A DNA stretch of 64,000 bases from Paenibacillus silvae. Lineage in GTDB: Bacteria; Bacillota; Bacilli; Paenibacillales; Paenibacillaceae. Location of the stretch: NCBI RefSeq assembly GCF_014639235.1, contig NZ_BMFU01000004.1:1-64000 (forward strand). The letters run 5' to 3'. Within the stretch, counting starts at the first letter, position 1. The number at the start of each line of letters is the position of its first letter. The notes beneath the pieces were generated by a model. The model was not told the origin of the DNA and did not search any database. It saw only the letters and a program-made list of their open reading frames with translations. The position numbers were made by a program, and so were the translations under genes. This document shows, one piece after another, positions 33,478 to 42,408 of this stretch.

Positions 33478-34524
33478 TTACTGAACATAAATCTCAACAA
33501 TGGCTATATCTCTTTCTTTCGCTAAATCAATAAAGGCTTCAGAGGTCTGAACGAGCGGTCGGAAATAATCAGCCGGGTTATTCATGACGATGACACCCGT
33601 GTGTCCAGTGGTGAGTAACACTTTTTTGCCAATAAAATTTGGCAGCATATGTTTGATCAATTCTTGTGTCGCTTCGGCATTCAATTGGCCGAAACTAAGG
33701 CTATACAATTCGCATAGCACGGAGATAAGTTCTTGCTTGGTCTGATAGACCCTGTTTGTTGTCATCGCGCTGTAAACGTCGGCTACAGCCGTTATACGTG
33801 CATAAGGGTGGATTTCATCGCCGCGTAATCCATATGGATATCCACTCCCATCCTCGCGTTCATGATGCTGCAGGGCAACGAGTGCAATGATCTCGTCCTC
33901 TGTGGAGGCTTTAATAATATCGTAACCGTAAAAGGTGTGTTTTTTCATTTCTGTGAATTCTTCGCTTGTTAGTTTGCCTGGTTTATGTAAGATTTCAGCA
34001 GGAATCTTCGATTTGCCGATATCATGAAGATATCCAGCTTTGGCTACAGTTAGACATTCTTCCGGGTTATATCCCATCCAGCCTGCAATATAAAAAGCAA
34101 GCATACCGACCTGCAAGGAATGGTTGTAGGTGTATTCACTATCTCCATCCAGCATAAGCAACAGGGAGACGACGTCCTTTTGCTTTTCGAGTTGCCCCGT
34201 CAAGGTGCCTACGATTTCATCAACCTGTGATTCATCAACAAAGCCTTGTTCAATAGCTTGCTCAAACAGGGAATGCGTACCTTTGATCGTGTCGTTAAAC
34301 AGATTGGTTAACAGACGCGTTTGATCCGAAGGCAAGGGTTGTTCATCAGAGTGAAGGTTGGATGTAGGGTCTACATCTGCGAAATCAATTCCATGCTGCA
34401 GCAGTTTGGATATATCATCTTCACTGAGAACGGAACCTTTCATCAGCATGTGGAGACCTGAAGCATTGTAGATATCGTTTTTTAGCAGGTCTCCGGGTTT
34501 AAGATCTGTAACATGCACTCTCAC
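33478..34524 (-). CDS. HD-GYP domain protein (putative c-di-GMP phosphodiesterase)
   Basis: 348 residues from GTG 34524, seven bases after AAAGGTGG; this start also aligns with the paralogue at 37024 (VRVHVTDLKPGDLLKNDIY here against VHINLLQPGMKLGKRIF there). The N-terminal 110 residues are the DUF3391-like/regulatory part, then an HD-GYP domain with YNHSLQVG, LHDIGKSKIP, KHTFYGYDII and HHEREDGSGYPYGL, so all signature residues are intact. These enzymes hydrolyse c-di-GMP to pGpG or GMP. No receiver or membrane segment. A second copy lies 3.5 kb away on the other strand. Confidence 0.9.
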   Translation of the reverse strand: MRVHVTDLKPGDLLKNDIYNASGLHMLMKGSVLSEDDISKLLQHGIDFADVDPTSNLHSDEQPLPSDQTRLLTNLFNDTIKGTHSLFEQAIEQGFVDESQVDEIVGTLTGQLEKQKDVVSLLLMLDGDSEYTYNHSLQVGMLAFYIAGWMGYNPEECLTVAKAGYLHDIGKSKIPAEILHKPGKLTSEEFTEMKKHTFYGYDIIKASTEDEIIALVALQHHEREDGSGYPYGLRGDEIHPYARITAVADVYSAMTTNRVYQTKQELISVLCELYSLSFGQLNAEATQELIKHMLPNFIGKKVLLTTGHTGVIVMNNPADYFRPLVQTSEAFIDLAKERDIAIVEIYVQ

Positions 34525-34651
34525 GTATAAACCACCTTTTTCCTCGACTAATATCGACACATATCAATATAATAACAAGAAAAAAATGGGCTGACAACGA
34601 CTTGTTTACTATTCATAGGTTTATGTAAACCGCGTGTAGTCTCATTTTTTT

Positions 34652-35401
34652 CTAGTTCATAGGGTTCCAAGGGCCCAATTGATGGCCCTTCCATTCAGAG
34701 CCATCTTCCCAGACTTCTTTTTTCCAGATGGGGACCGTTTGTTTCAGTTTCTCAATGGCATAACGACTTGCATCATAACAGTCACTACGATGAGGGGAAG
34801 ACACAGCAATGATAACACTGATCTCCTCCACATCTACTTTACCGATCCGATGACTGATTGCAGTTTGCACACCGGGCCAGCGTTCCGAAATCTCCGCTCC
34901 GATGGCGGACATTTGGGAGAGAGCCATCGGTACATACGCTTCATATTCCAGAAAAATAGTGCGCTGATCGCCTGTCATTTCCCGAGTTGTGCCTACAAAA
35001 GTCAGAGTAGCCCCATGATTGGCGGTGATCACCAGCTTGGTGGTGGCTTCAACAGACAAGGCAGCATCGGTAATGAGGAACAGGCCGTCTTCAGTGCGAT
35101 GCTCTTGTGTTTGAGGGGAATCCTGCTTGTTATACTCGGGACTTGAAGAACCATCCCCTCCGGATACAGGAGGAATCAAAGCAAGTTCGTCTTCCGCTCT
35201 AAGTATAGTATCGGCCGGAGCATACATTTGATTTACCGCTAGAAAGGATGAACGAATCTGGGAGGCCGCTTCAGGATAAGCAGCGCTTAATTGTTCCTTG
35301 AGTATGGAGGCTGTAGGTGTATCACCATCGAATTCAAAAAATAGCTGTGATGTATTTAAACGTTCTGCAATGCCTGCAAATAGCTGAATGGTCAATTTCA
35401 T
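34652..35401 (-). CDS. moaDE: MoaD-MoaE fusion (molybdopterin synthase)
   Basis: 249 residues from ATG 35401, which follows AGAGGTG by ten bases. Residues 1-82 are MoaD: LTIQLFAGIAERL at the start and LALIPPVSGGD at the end, with the Gly-Gly at 81-82. A 20-residue Ser/Gln-rich linker follows, then MoaE (about 105-249) with TFVGTTREM, SSPHRSDCYDASRYAIE and the catalytic Lys region IWKKEVWEDGS. Together they insert the two sulfurs of molybdopterin. The Gly-Gly tail of MoaD normally must be free to carry the thiocarboxylate; here it is internal, so cleavage after Gly82, or another MoaD, is required. No other moa gene is adjacent. Confidence 0.88.
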   Translation of the reverse strand: MKLTIQLFAGIAERLNTSQLFFEFDGDTPTASILKEQLSAAYPEAASQIRSSFLAVNQMYAPADTILRAEDELALIPPVSGGDGSSSPEYNKQDSPQTQEHRTEDGLFLITDAALSVEATTKLVITANHGATLTFVGTTREMTGDQRTIFLEYEAYVPMALSQMSAIGAEISERWPGVQTAISHRIGKVDVEEISVIIAVSSPHRSDCYDASRYAIEKLKQTVPIWKKEVWEDGSEWKGHQLGPWNPMN

Positions 35402-35521
35402 AGATTGAATCACCTCTTTTTGATCTCTAAACCTTATAAATATATCATAACGACGTAGAAAATGTTATTCTTATCTATTAGAAGAATGTACGTTTTAATG
35501 AACGGCAGGGGAGGCACTTTA

Positions 35522-36952
35522 ATGCACAGCAGCGAGAAGCAGACATTAACTATTTTACACACCAATGATCTTCACAGTCACTTCGGCTCTATGAGTGCGA
35601 TTGCTGCTATGATTAGTCAGGAACGTGCACGGGGCGGGCACCTGCTTGTGCTTGATATTGGTGATCACATGGATCGAATGGCTGTCGAAACGGAAGGCAC
35701 ACTTGGCATGGCGAATGTGGATGTAATGAATCTGACGGGTTATGATGCGATAACGATCGGAAATAACGAAGGCCTGACCTTTACGACGGAACAGCTTGCG
35801 CAAGCCTATAATGCACTTCTGTGTCCGATTGTATGTGGTAATGTAGTGGAGCACGCTACGGGACAACCTCCAGCATGGATGCAGACATCTGCGATTATTG
35901 ACAAGGGGGCATTCCGAATCGGCCTGCTAGGCGCAACAGCTCCCTTTAATACATTTTACGAGCTGCTCGGATGGCGAGTGCTGGACCCGGTAGAGACGAT
36001 AAAGGAGCAGGTTAACAAGCTGCGCGGACAAGTTGATGTCATTATCGTGCTTTCACACCTTGGTCTATCGACGGACAAAAGGCTCGCAGAGCAAACGGAA
36101 GGTATTGATGTGATTCTTGGTGGACATACCCATCATATCCTGGAAGAAGCGCTGGTTATAGGACAGACGGTGCTTGGTGCTGCAGGCAAATTTGGACAAT
36201 GGCTCGGGAAGGTTGTGCTGGAACGAAGCACTGAAGAAGGAACGCTGCGCCTGGTGAACAGTGGCTGTGTCCCTATACAGGAAGAACTACTTGAAGAGAA
36301 CGTATCGCTGGCGATTGGGGCGAACAGAAAAGAAGCCGAGCGTGTACTGGACCAGACGGCCGTTATTACGGACCGGGAGCTGCCGATCGATTATGAGCGT
36401 GAATCCGCTTTTGCCAACTTGCTTGCGCAAGCCGTAAAGCAATTTACAGGAGCTGAACTGTCACTTGTGAATGCGGGTCAGCTGCTTGGAAATCTTCCGC
36501 AAGGGGATATCACCAAGGGATTGTTACATTCTTTATGTCCATCTCCAATAAATGCTTGTACAATATGCTTGAAAGGAAGTCAGATTCGTGAAGCACTCGA
36601 GCAGTCGCTGCTACAGGAATTTGCTCACAAACCTATCGTAGGGTTTGGCTTCCGTGGCAAGATTCTGGGTACGTTGTGCATGGACGGAATGGAAGTAAGA
36701 TATGAACCGAATGCGCCTGCATCTCACCGGATTCAATCGATTATGGTGAACGGAGCACCTATGGAAGACCAGCGTGAATATGTCGTTGGAACGCTTGACA
36801 TGTTTACGTTTAATGTGGGATATTCGTCCCTTGCTCAAGGAAGCAATATCAAGTACCATCTTCCGGAGTTTATACGAGATTTGGTGGAAAAGGAATTAAA
36901 GCGACCCGGGGCGCTGGAGGAGAGCCTGCGGTCTCGCTGGTTTCAAAGCTAG
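35522..36952 (+). CDS. yunD: 5'-nucleotidase/2',3'-cyclic phosphodiesterase-like metallophosphatase (YunD-like)
   Basis: 476 residues from ATG 35522 (GGGGAGG seven bases upstream). ILHTNDLHSHF, DIGDHMDR, GNNEGLT and LSHLGL plus GGHTHH give the dinuclear metallophosphoesterase site, with the Asn-Glu of GNNE in place of the common GNHE. The C-terminal half is the 5'-nucleotidase domain (FANLLAQAVKQFTGAELSLVNAG). There is no signal peptide or wall anchor, so it is the cytoplasmic YunD type, not the secreted UshA type. Substrate unknown. It lies between two HD-GYP genes. Confidence 0.87.
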   Translation: MHSSEKQTLTILHTNDLHSHFGSMSAIAAMISQERARGGHLLVLDIGDHMDRMAVETEGTLGMANVDVMNLTGYDAITIGNNEGLTFTTEQLAQAYNALLCPIVCGNVVEHATGQPPAWMQTSAIIDKGAFRIGLLGATAPFNTFYELLGWRVLDPVETIKEQVNKLRGQVDVIIVLSHLGLSTDKRLAEQTEGIDVILGGHTHHILEEALVIGQTVLGAAGKFGQWLGKVVLERSTEEGTLRLVNSGCVPIQEELLEENVSLAIGANRKEAERVLDQTAVITDRELPIDYERESAFANLLAQAVKQFTGAELSLVNAGQLLGNLPQGDITKGLLHSLCPSPINACTICLKGSQIREALEQSLLQEFAHKPIVGFGFRGKILGTLCMDGMEVRYEPNAPASHRIQSIMVNGAPMEDQREYVVGTLDMFTFNVGYSSLAQGSNIKYHLPEFIRDLVEKELKRPGALEESLRSRWFQS

Positions 36953-37023
36953 AACGACAAGACTGCCTTCTGCTGAAGAGCGGCTAGTGTTCATTACATC
37001 TACGGAGCGGGAGAGGATAGGCT

Positions 37024-38145
37024 GTGCGTTTAGTACATATAAACTTATTGCAGCCTGGCATGAAGCTGGGAAAACGAATTTTTAGTGAGGAAGGTCTGGT
37101 CTTGCTCAGTGAGGATGTAGAACTGACGAGTCGGTTGATCGGGCGATTGAAGGATCTCGGGATTGGATATGTGTATATTCAGGATGCAGCAACAGAGGAT
37201 ATTGTTGTACCCGACATGCTTCAGGAAGAAACGAAGCGAAGAGCGCTTGTAGAGATCAAGCAGCAGTTTCAACATATGTCCGGCTCCAGAAGCAAAAATC
37301 AGATTACTCATTTTGGCAAAGCGCTTAGTGGTGTAATGAATAGTATATTGGAGGACATTGGAAGTCAAAAAGAAGCGATGATCATGTTAATGGACATGAA
37401 CTCCAGTGACTTCGACCTGTATAACCACTCGCTGAATGTATGTGTTTATACCCTTGTTCTGGGTGTAGCTTCAGGCTACTCGCGCCAGCAGCTCATGGAG
37501 ATTGGCCTGGGTGCTCTGCTGCATGATATCGGAAAAACACAGATTGCCTCTGAAATTTTACATAAACCCTCACGTCTCAGTGACGAGGAATTTAAAATTA
37601 TTCAGCAGCACACGACATACGGACATCGCATCCTTAAAGATGAACCCGGAATTCCGCTGCTGGCTGCGCACTGTGCTTTGCAGCACCATGAACGCATTGA
37701 TGGCAGCGGCTATCCTTCCGGTTTGAAAGGCAATGAAATCCATGAATACGCCAAGTGGATTGCTCTTGCCGATTCTTACGATGCGATGACGACCAATCGG
37801 GTGTATCGTAAAGCTTTGCTTCCTCACCAAGCTGTGGAAGTGTTATACACCGGCTCAGGTACGCTTTACGAGCAGCGGATGCTTGAAAAATTCAGAGACT
37901 GTGTCGCGATTTACCCTGTAGGTCTGTCTGTAACGCTGAGTACGGGAGAAGTTGGCGTGGTGGCGGCCATTCAACCGCGTGTGCCTCAGCGACCGCTTGT
38001 TCGTGTGCTTAAAGATGCAAGAGGTGAAATGCTCGCTTCACCGTACGAAATCAATCTTGCTACAGAGCTTTCGGTGATGATCACAGGGGTGGAAGGCGTG
38101 GACTCTACTGCTGCAATTCCAATGGGCGAACCGCTGAATAACTGA
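37024..38145 (+). CDS. HD-GYP domain protein (second copy)
   Basis: 373 residues from a GTG at 37024 with GAGAGG seven bases upstream. The architecture matches the gene at 33478: a 110-residue N-terminal part with a cysteine-free signalling fold, then HD-GYP with YNHSLNVCVY, LHDIGKTQIASEILHKP, QHTTYGHRIL and HHERIDGSGYPSGL. All metal ligands are intact, so c-di-GMP hydrolysis is expected. The C-terminal 70 residues (VGLSVTLSTGEVGVVAAIQPR) form a small beta domain common to this subgroup. The two genes face away from each other across moaDE and yunD. Confidence 0.9.
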   Translation: MRLVHINLLQPGMKLGKRIFSEEGLVLLSEDVELTSRLIGRLKDLGIGYVYIQDAATEDIVVPDMLQEETKRRALVEIKQQFQHMSGSRSKNQITHFGKALSGVMNSILEDIGSQKEAMIMLMDMNSSDFDLYNHSLNVCVYTLVLGVASGYSRQQLMEIGLGALLHDIGKTQIASEILHKPSRLSDEEFKIIQQHTTYGHRILKDEPGIPLLAAHCALQHHERIDGSGYPSGLKGNEIHEYAKWIALADSYDAMTTNRVYRKALLPHQAVEVLYTGSGTLYEQRMLEKFRDCVAIYPVGLSVTLSTGEVGVVAAIQPRVPQRPLVRVLKDARGEMLASPYEINLATELSVMITGVEGVDSTAAIPMGEPLNN

Positions 38146-38162
38146 TTAAGCAGGATATGGAC

Positions 38163-38226
38163 AAACGCTCAAGTGTATACCGGGAGCTTAACGTTAATTT
38201 CCCGAAGCTGCACGAGCGTTTTTTGT
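38163..38226 (+). terminator. terminator after the second HD-GYP gene
   Basis: AAACGCTC and GAGCGTTT enclose a second hairpin (CGGGA...TCCCG-like), followed by TTTTG. The structure starts about 18 bases after the stop. Confidence 0.7.
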
Positions 38227-38362
38227 TATCTAATGGACAGGGGGTGACTGTGCAGTATAATTGATAATTGTGCTATGATAAAAGATAACTCCTAAAAGAG
38301 TAATCTCGGATATGATGTAAAATGAACATTTTAGGTTAATAAAAGGAATAAGGTGAAGAACT

Positions 38363-39499
38363 ATGACCATGCTAAACTCAGGATCGGTACAACCGATGCC
38401 TTTATCACCCGCGAATGATCCGTGGGATCCGATCGGCTCTCTGCGCAAATATGGACGGCATGTGCTGACCAGTGTAGAAATGACGGTGACACATCTATGC
38501 AATATGCGGTGTGAACACTGTGCCGTAGGGGATATGCTTACGATGCAGGAGGCACCGGCTCTCCCGCTTCCATTGATGCTGAAACGCCTAGATGAGGTGG
38601 AGCACCTGCAGACCATCAGTTTGACAGGGGGCGAGCCCAGCTTCAGCCAGAAAACGGTGGATGAGATGATTATTCCACTGCTTAAATATGCCAAGGAACG
38701 CGGAATCCGTTCCCAGATCAATTCGAATCTGACACTTGATATCAGTCGATATGAAAAACTGCTTCCATATCTCGACGTCATGCATATCTCTTTCAACTAT
38801 TTGAATGCCGATGATTTTCATCAGGTCGGGTTTGCGAACAGCGGCAGACCAGTGAAGCGTGAAGTGGCGGTGAAGATGTATGAAAAGATGATCGAGAACT
38901 CACGTAAGCTGAGCGAAGCCGGCATGTTTATTTCTGCCGAGTCCATGATCAACTATCGTACACATGACAAGCTCGAAGGCATTCACCAGCTGATTCGGGA
39001 GATGGGCTGTGTACGGCATGAGGTTCATCCAATGTACAATTCCAACTTTGCCTCGTCGCTGCCTGTGTTGTCACTGGATCATATGAGAGCAGCCATTCAT
39101 CGTTTGCTGGATGTACGTGATAAAGACATGTGGATGCTGTTCGGAACACTGCCATTCTTTGCATGCAGTGCGGCTGAACAGGATCGTGAACTGATTCAGC
39201 GGTTGTACAGCGAGCCTAATGTGACGGTTCGCAATGATCCCGACGGACGTAACCGGGTTAATGTCAACATGTTTACCGGTAACGTGTACGTTACGGATTT
39301 TGCCGATATTCCGGCTTTCGGCAACATTCATGACCGTAAACTGGATGATGTGTTCCATGAATGGTCTGCGGAGCATCCGCTGAACCAGACGGTGAACTGT
39401 CATTGTGATGCAGCTTCCTGCTGTGGTCCGAATTTGCTGGTCGCTGACATGTATTACAAAGGTGTTGATTTTAAATCAAGAAAAGCAATTACACGTTGA
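38363..39499 (+). CDS. yfkAB: radical SAM protein YfkAB
   Basis: 378 residues. The radical SAM cluster is Cys46-Cys50-Cys53 in HLCNMRCEHC, followed by SLTGGEPSFSQ (SAM-binding GGE) and SQINSNLTLD. The C-terminal region has a second Cys set, CHCDAASCCGP, the CxCxxxxC motif that defines the YfkAB type; MFTGNVYVTDFADIPAFGN is the SPASM-like approach to it. In B. subtilis this is one protein split over an old annotation (yfkA/yfkB). The reaction is unknown. Single gene between two terminators. Confidence 0.88.
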   Translation: MTMLNSGSVQPMPLSPANDPWDPIGSLRKYGRHVLTSVEMTVTHLCNMRCEHCAVGDMLTMQEAPALPLPLMLKRLDEVEHLQTISLTGGEPSFSQKTVDEMIIPLLKYAKERGIRSQINSNLTLDISRYEKLLPYLDVMHISFNYLNADDFHQVGFANSGRPVKREVAVKMYEKMIENSRKLSEAGMFISAESMINYRTHDKLEGIHQLIREMGCVRHEVHPMYNSNFASSLPVLSLDHMRAAIHRLLDVRDKDMWMLFGTLPFFACSAAEQDRELIQRLYSEPNVTVRNDPDGRNRVNVNMFTGNVYVTDFADIPAFGNIHDRKLDDVFHEWSAEHPLNQTVNCHCDAASCCGPNLLVADMYYKGVDFKSRKAITR

Positions 39500-39545
39500 T
39501 ATTCCAGGTGCATTCCTGAAATAGATAGAAAAGGGGAGTTTCAAC

Positions 39546-40934
39546 TTGGAAGTGCATACCGAGTTTTATTTTGGACAGCTGGCATTTAATTTGATCTGTG
39601 TCTTTTTGCTCGTCTTTTTGAATGGTGTATTTGTCGCTGCGGAGTTCTCTCTGGTCAAAGTAAGACAGACACGCCTGACGCAATTACAGAGTGAGGGGAA
39701 TCGTCTGGCCGGGTATGCATTGAAGGTGAATAGTAGACTCGACGCTTATTTATCAGCAACGCAGTTCGGGATTACACTGACGTCTCTCGGGCTAGGGTGG
39801 CTGGGGGAGCCGGCCATCTCCAAACTGCTTGTGGAGCCGCTTATGTTCAAGCTGGGTGTTACGGATACGGGGCTGATTGCAACAGTATCGGTCATCATCG
39901 GATTCTGTATCATTACGTTTCTGCATATTGTGCTTGGTGAGCTGGCACCCAAATCTCTGGCGATTCAGAAAACAGACGGGATTGCGCTGCTCTTGTCAGC
40001 GCCACTGCTGTTATTTTATAAAATCTTCTTTCCGTTCATCTGGGTGCTTAATGCCTCAGCGAATGCTTTATTACGTCTGGCTGGTATCGAACCGGCTAGT
40101 GAAAGTGAAGCCCATTCCGAGGATGAGCTGCGTATCCTGATGAAACAGAGTGCCAAGAGCGGTGTCATTGACAAGGATGAGATCAAGCTGATGGACAATA
40201 TATTTGATTTCTCCGACATGCTGGCTCGGGAGGTTATGCTGCCCCGTACAGACATGGACTGTTTATATACCCATCTCTCGCTTGAGGAAAATCTGAAGAT
40301 CATCAATACCACCAAGCATTCTCGTTACCCGGTGGCTGTCGAGGATAAGGATGAGATTATCGGTTTCATCCATATTACCGATCTTCTGCTGGCTGAACCG
40401 GAGCAGCAGCAGGATCTCGCTGCACTGGTGCGTCCGATTCTGAACGTACCCGAGTCGATGGAGATTAGTCATGTGCTGCGCCTGATGCAGAAGAAGCACT
40501 CTCAGATGACCCTTGTCGTAGACGAATACGGAGGGACTGCCGGGCTGCTGACAGCGGAAGAGATTCTGGAAGAAATCGTTGGTGATCTGTATGATGAGTT
40601 TGAAGATGAGCGACCGCATATGGAACGAATCGGTGAAGCTTTTTCAATAGACGGACGTTCGCTGATTGAGGATGTTCATAAATGGACTGGAGCAGTGATC
40701 GAGGACGAAGACGTTGATACGATTGGCGGCTGGTTGTTCAAAGAGCTGGAGGGCAGTCCGGCTAAAGGCAAAACCAGGGAACAGAACGGATATGTTTTCG
40801 AGGTGGAAGAATCCACGCGGCTGCGCATCAATCGGGTGAAGGTGTACAAGCAGATGAAAGACCCGGATACAAGCGCAGAAGCGAAAAACGGTGATCCATT
40901 GCCAGTTCAAGAGGAAGACCATAACAACAAGTAA
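39546..40934 (+). CDS. CNNM/CBS/CorC domain membrane protein (HlyC/CorC family)
   Basis: 462 residues from a TTG at 39546 with AAGGGGAG upstream. Residues 1-180 are the DUF21/CNNM membrane domain: FLNGVFVAAEFSLVKVRQTR, the ATQFGITLTSLGLGWLGEP loop and HIVLGELAPKSLAIQ. Two CBS domains follow (about 205-330, with MLPRTDMDCLY and VVDEYGGTAGLLT), then the CorC_HlyC domain (SIDGRSLIEDV to RVKVYK). Such proteins are linked to magnesium or other divalent cation export and resistance; older haemolysin labels are misleading. Monocistronic with a strong terminator. Confidence 0.92.
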   Translation: MEVHTEFYFGQLAFNLICVFLLVFLNGVFVAAEFSLVKVRQTRLTQLQSEGNRLAGYALKVNSRLDAYLSATQFGITLTSLGLGWLGEPAISKLLVEPLMFKLGVTDTGLIATVSVIIGFCIITFLHIVLGELAPKSLAIQKTDGIALLLSAPLLLFYKIFFPFIWVLNASANALLRLAGIEPASESEAHSEDELRILMKQSAKSGVIDKDEIKLMDNIFDFSDMLAREVMLPRTDMDCLYTHLSLEENLKIINTTKHSRYPVAVEDKDEIIGFIHITDLLLAEPEQQQDLAALVRPILNVPESMEISHVLRLMQKKHSQMTLVVDEYGGTAGLLTAEEILEEIVGDLYDEFEDERPHMERIGEAFSIDGRSLIEDVHKWTGAVIEDEDVDTIGGWLFKELEGSPAKGKTREQNGYVFEVEESTRLRINRVKVYKQMKDPDTSAEAKNGDPLPVQEEDHNNK

Positions 40935-40938
40935 AGCA

Positions 40939-40988
40939 AGGCCTTTGAAAGTAGTGTGCAGACACGTCTTTCAAAGGTCTTTTTTTTT
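40939..40988 (+). terminator. terminator after the CBS/CorC gene
   Basis: GCCTTTGAAAG pairs with CTTTCAAAGGT, followed by a run of nine T. Confidence 0.9.
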
Positions 40989-41010
40989 GTGCTCATTTCA
41001 TAAAAAGGGG

Positions 41011-41038
41011 ATTATCCTGTGTTAGCTCGACATATGGT
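41011..41038 (+). promoter_or_regulatory. candidate sigma-E promoter of cotJABC
   Basis: ATTATC (41011-41016), then exactly 14 bases, then CATATGGT (41031-41038). This resembles the sigma-E pattern (ATATT-type -35, 14 spacer, CATACANT -10). B. subtilis cotJABC is sigma-E controlled, which supports the reading. It leaves a leader of about 110 bases before cotJA. Confidence 0.45.
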
Positions 41039-41157
41039 TATAAGGACGGGGAAGGTTGGGGCTGTAAGCATAGTTGTTTAAAGCAAGTATTTTGTATTTT
41101 GCTGGAAGGCAAGTCAGTGGAATGCAAGTCAGTGGAGTTCAAAAGGAGGCTGTTGGA

Positions 41158-41418
41158 ATGAAGGATCCGCAGGTTCGGGCTTATGTGCCTTTTAGAGGTC
41201 CATTTGATCCGTGTAAGCCCATAGGCATTCGTACGTATCTGGTTCCACCGCAGTTGTTTATCCCCTTTCAGCCGATGGGCTGGCCGCAATACAGTCCGGC
41301 TGAGGCGTTGAGAGTAGGCACGTTGTGGCCCGCATTATTTAGTCCGTATACATCGAAGAAAACAAAGGAAAGGGCGGTGGAGAGCGATGGAGAAGGAGCA
41401 GCAGCCGAAGGCTTGTGA
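41158..41418 (+). CDS. cotJA: spore coat-associated protein CotJA
   Basis: 86 residues from ATG 41158, eight bases after AAAGGAGG; the longer frame to 41074 has no support. The Pro-rich body with AYVPFRGPFDPCKPIGIRTY, FIPFQPMGWPQYSPAEALRVGTLWPALFSPY is typical of CotJA, which with CotJB and CotJC forms an inner coat assembly in the mother cell. The C-terminal tail after PY (KKTKERAVESDGEGAAAEGL) is longer and charged. It overlaps cotJB by 32 bases, so the pair is translationally coupled. Confidence 0.92.
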   Translation: MKDPQVRAYVPFRGPFDPCKPIGIRTYLVPPQLFIPFQPMGWPQYSPAEALRVGTLWPALFSPYTSKKTKERAVESDGEGAAAEGL

Positions 41419-41665
41419 CGCCAGATATTATGAACTGCTGGAGGAGCTGCAGGCGCTGGATTTTGTGCTGGTCGAGCTGAATCTGTATCTGAACACACAT
41501 CCGGGAGATTTTCAAAGCATTGAGCAGTATAACAAATTCAGTCAGGAGCGCATGCGCGTGGCACATGAGTTTCAACAGCTATATGGTCCGTTGACCAATT
41601 TTGGTCATGCATTTTCCAAATATCCGTGGGAGTGGTCACAGACACCTTGGCCTTGGCAAGTCTAA
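41387..41665 (+). CDS. cotJB: spore coat-associated protein CotJB
   Basis: 92 residues, ATG 41387 inside the end of cotJA with GGTGGAG upstream. YYELLEELQALDFVLVELNLYL and the aromatic tail YPWEWSQTPWPWQV are the family hallmarks. CotJB works with CotJA and is required for its placement in the coat. The next gene, cotJC, starts 24 bases later. Length as in Bacillus. Confidence 0.93.
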   Translation: MEKEQQPKACDARYYELLEELQALDFVLVELNLYLNTHPGDFQSIEQYNKFSQERMRVAHEFQQLYGPLTNFGHAFSKYPWEWSQTPWPWQV

Positions 41666-41689
41666 AAATCGAAGGAGGCGTCCTGTACA

Positions 41690-42259
41690 ATGTGGGTTTA
41701 TGAAAAAAAATTGCAATATCCGGTGCGGGTAAGCAAATGTGATCCTCATATGGCAAAGCTGCTGATGGAGCAATATGGCGGTGCGGATGGAGAACTCGCG
41801 GCAGCTCTGAGATACCTGAATCAACGTTATACCATTCCTGACAAAGTGATCGGTGTGCTGAACGACATCGGTACAGAAGAATTTGCGCACCTTGAGATGA
41901 TTGCAACGATGATCTACAAACTCACCAAGGATGCCACCATAGAACAGCTGGAGCAGGCCGGGCTGGATGCCCATTATGCAGCACATGACAGAGCACTCTT
42001 TTACAACAATGCTGCTGGTGTTCCCTTCACGGCCACTTATATTCAGGCCAAGGGCGATCCGATCGCGGACCTGTACGAGGATATCGCAGCCGAAGAGAAG
42101 GCCCGGGCTACATATCAATGGTTGATTGATCTAACGGATGACGTGGATTTGCAGGACAGTCTGAAATTTTTGCGGGAACGGGAGATTGTGCACTCGCTGC
42201 GCTTCCGGGAAGCCGTTGAAATTCTCAAGGATGACCGGGAGACGAAGAAAATTTTCTAG
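41690..42259 (+). CDS. cotJC: spore coat protein CotJC, manganese catalase family
   Basis: 189 residues with GGAGG upstream of the ATG. Ferritin-like four-helix fold: ELAAALRYLNQRYTIPD, LNDIGTEEFAHLEMIATMI and LYEDIAAEEKARATYQWL provide the Glu/His ligands of a dimanganese site as in manganese catalases, although full-length catalases are longer. CotJC interacts with CotJA and may protect the spore from peroxide. The stop TAG sits exactly on the TA that precedes the IS-end-like sequence at 42258. Confidence 0.94.
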   Translation: MWVYEKKLQYPVRVSKCDPHMAKLLMEQYGGADGELAAALRYLNQRYTIPDKVIGVLNDIGTEEFAHLEMIATMIYKLTKDATIEQLEQAGLDAHYAAHDRALFYNNAAGVPFTATYIQAKGDPIADLYEDIAAEEKARATYQWLIDLTDDVDLQDSLKFLREREIVHSLRFREAVEILKDDRETKKIF

Positions 42260-42283
42260 GGCGTGTCTGAAAACGCTGAAGGC
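42258..42283 (+). mobile_element. isolated copy of the MITE-like end
   Basis: AGGGCGTGTCTGAAAAC and CTGAAGGC match the left end of the element at 962 with two mismatches in 26 bases, again preceded by TA. No opposite end is found downstream, where a terminator begins at 42299. It may be a fragment, and it supplies the cotJC stop codon. Confidence 0.45.
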
Positions 42284-42298
42284 AGCAGAGATTATCGG

Positions 42299-42325
42299 CA
42301 GTCCGTGAGGGCTGTCTTTTTTTGT
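42299..42325 (+). terminator. cotJABC terminator
   Basis: GCAGTCC and GGGCTGT pair around GTGA (one wobble), followed by CTTTTTTT. Confidence 0.75.
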
Positions 42326-42338
42326 GAGGAGAAATGAA

Positions 42339-42380
42339 AAAGGACGAATCAGAGGGATGTGTCCCTTAAATTCGCCCTGC
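42339..42380 (-). terminator. minus-strand terminator downstream of the KASIII-like gene
   Basis: Read on the minus strand, AGGGCGAAT pairs with ATTCGTCCT (one mismatch), with an inner AGGGA/TCCCT hairpin, followed by TTTTCATTTC. Confidence 0.75.
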
Positions 42381-42408
42381 AGGTATAAAATGATGATGCA
42401 TAAATGCA

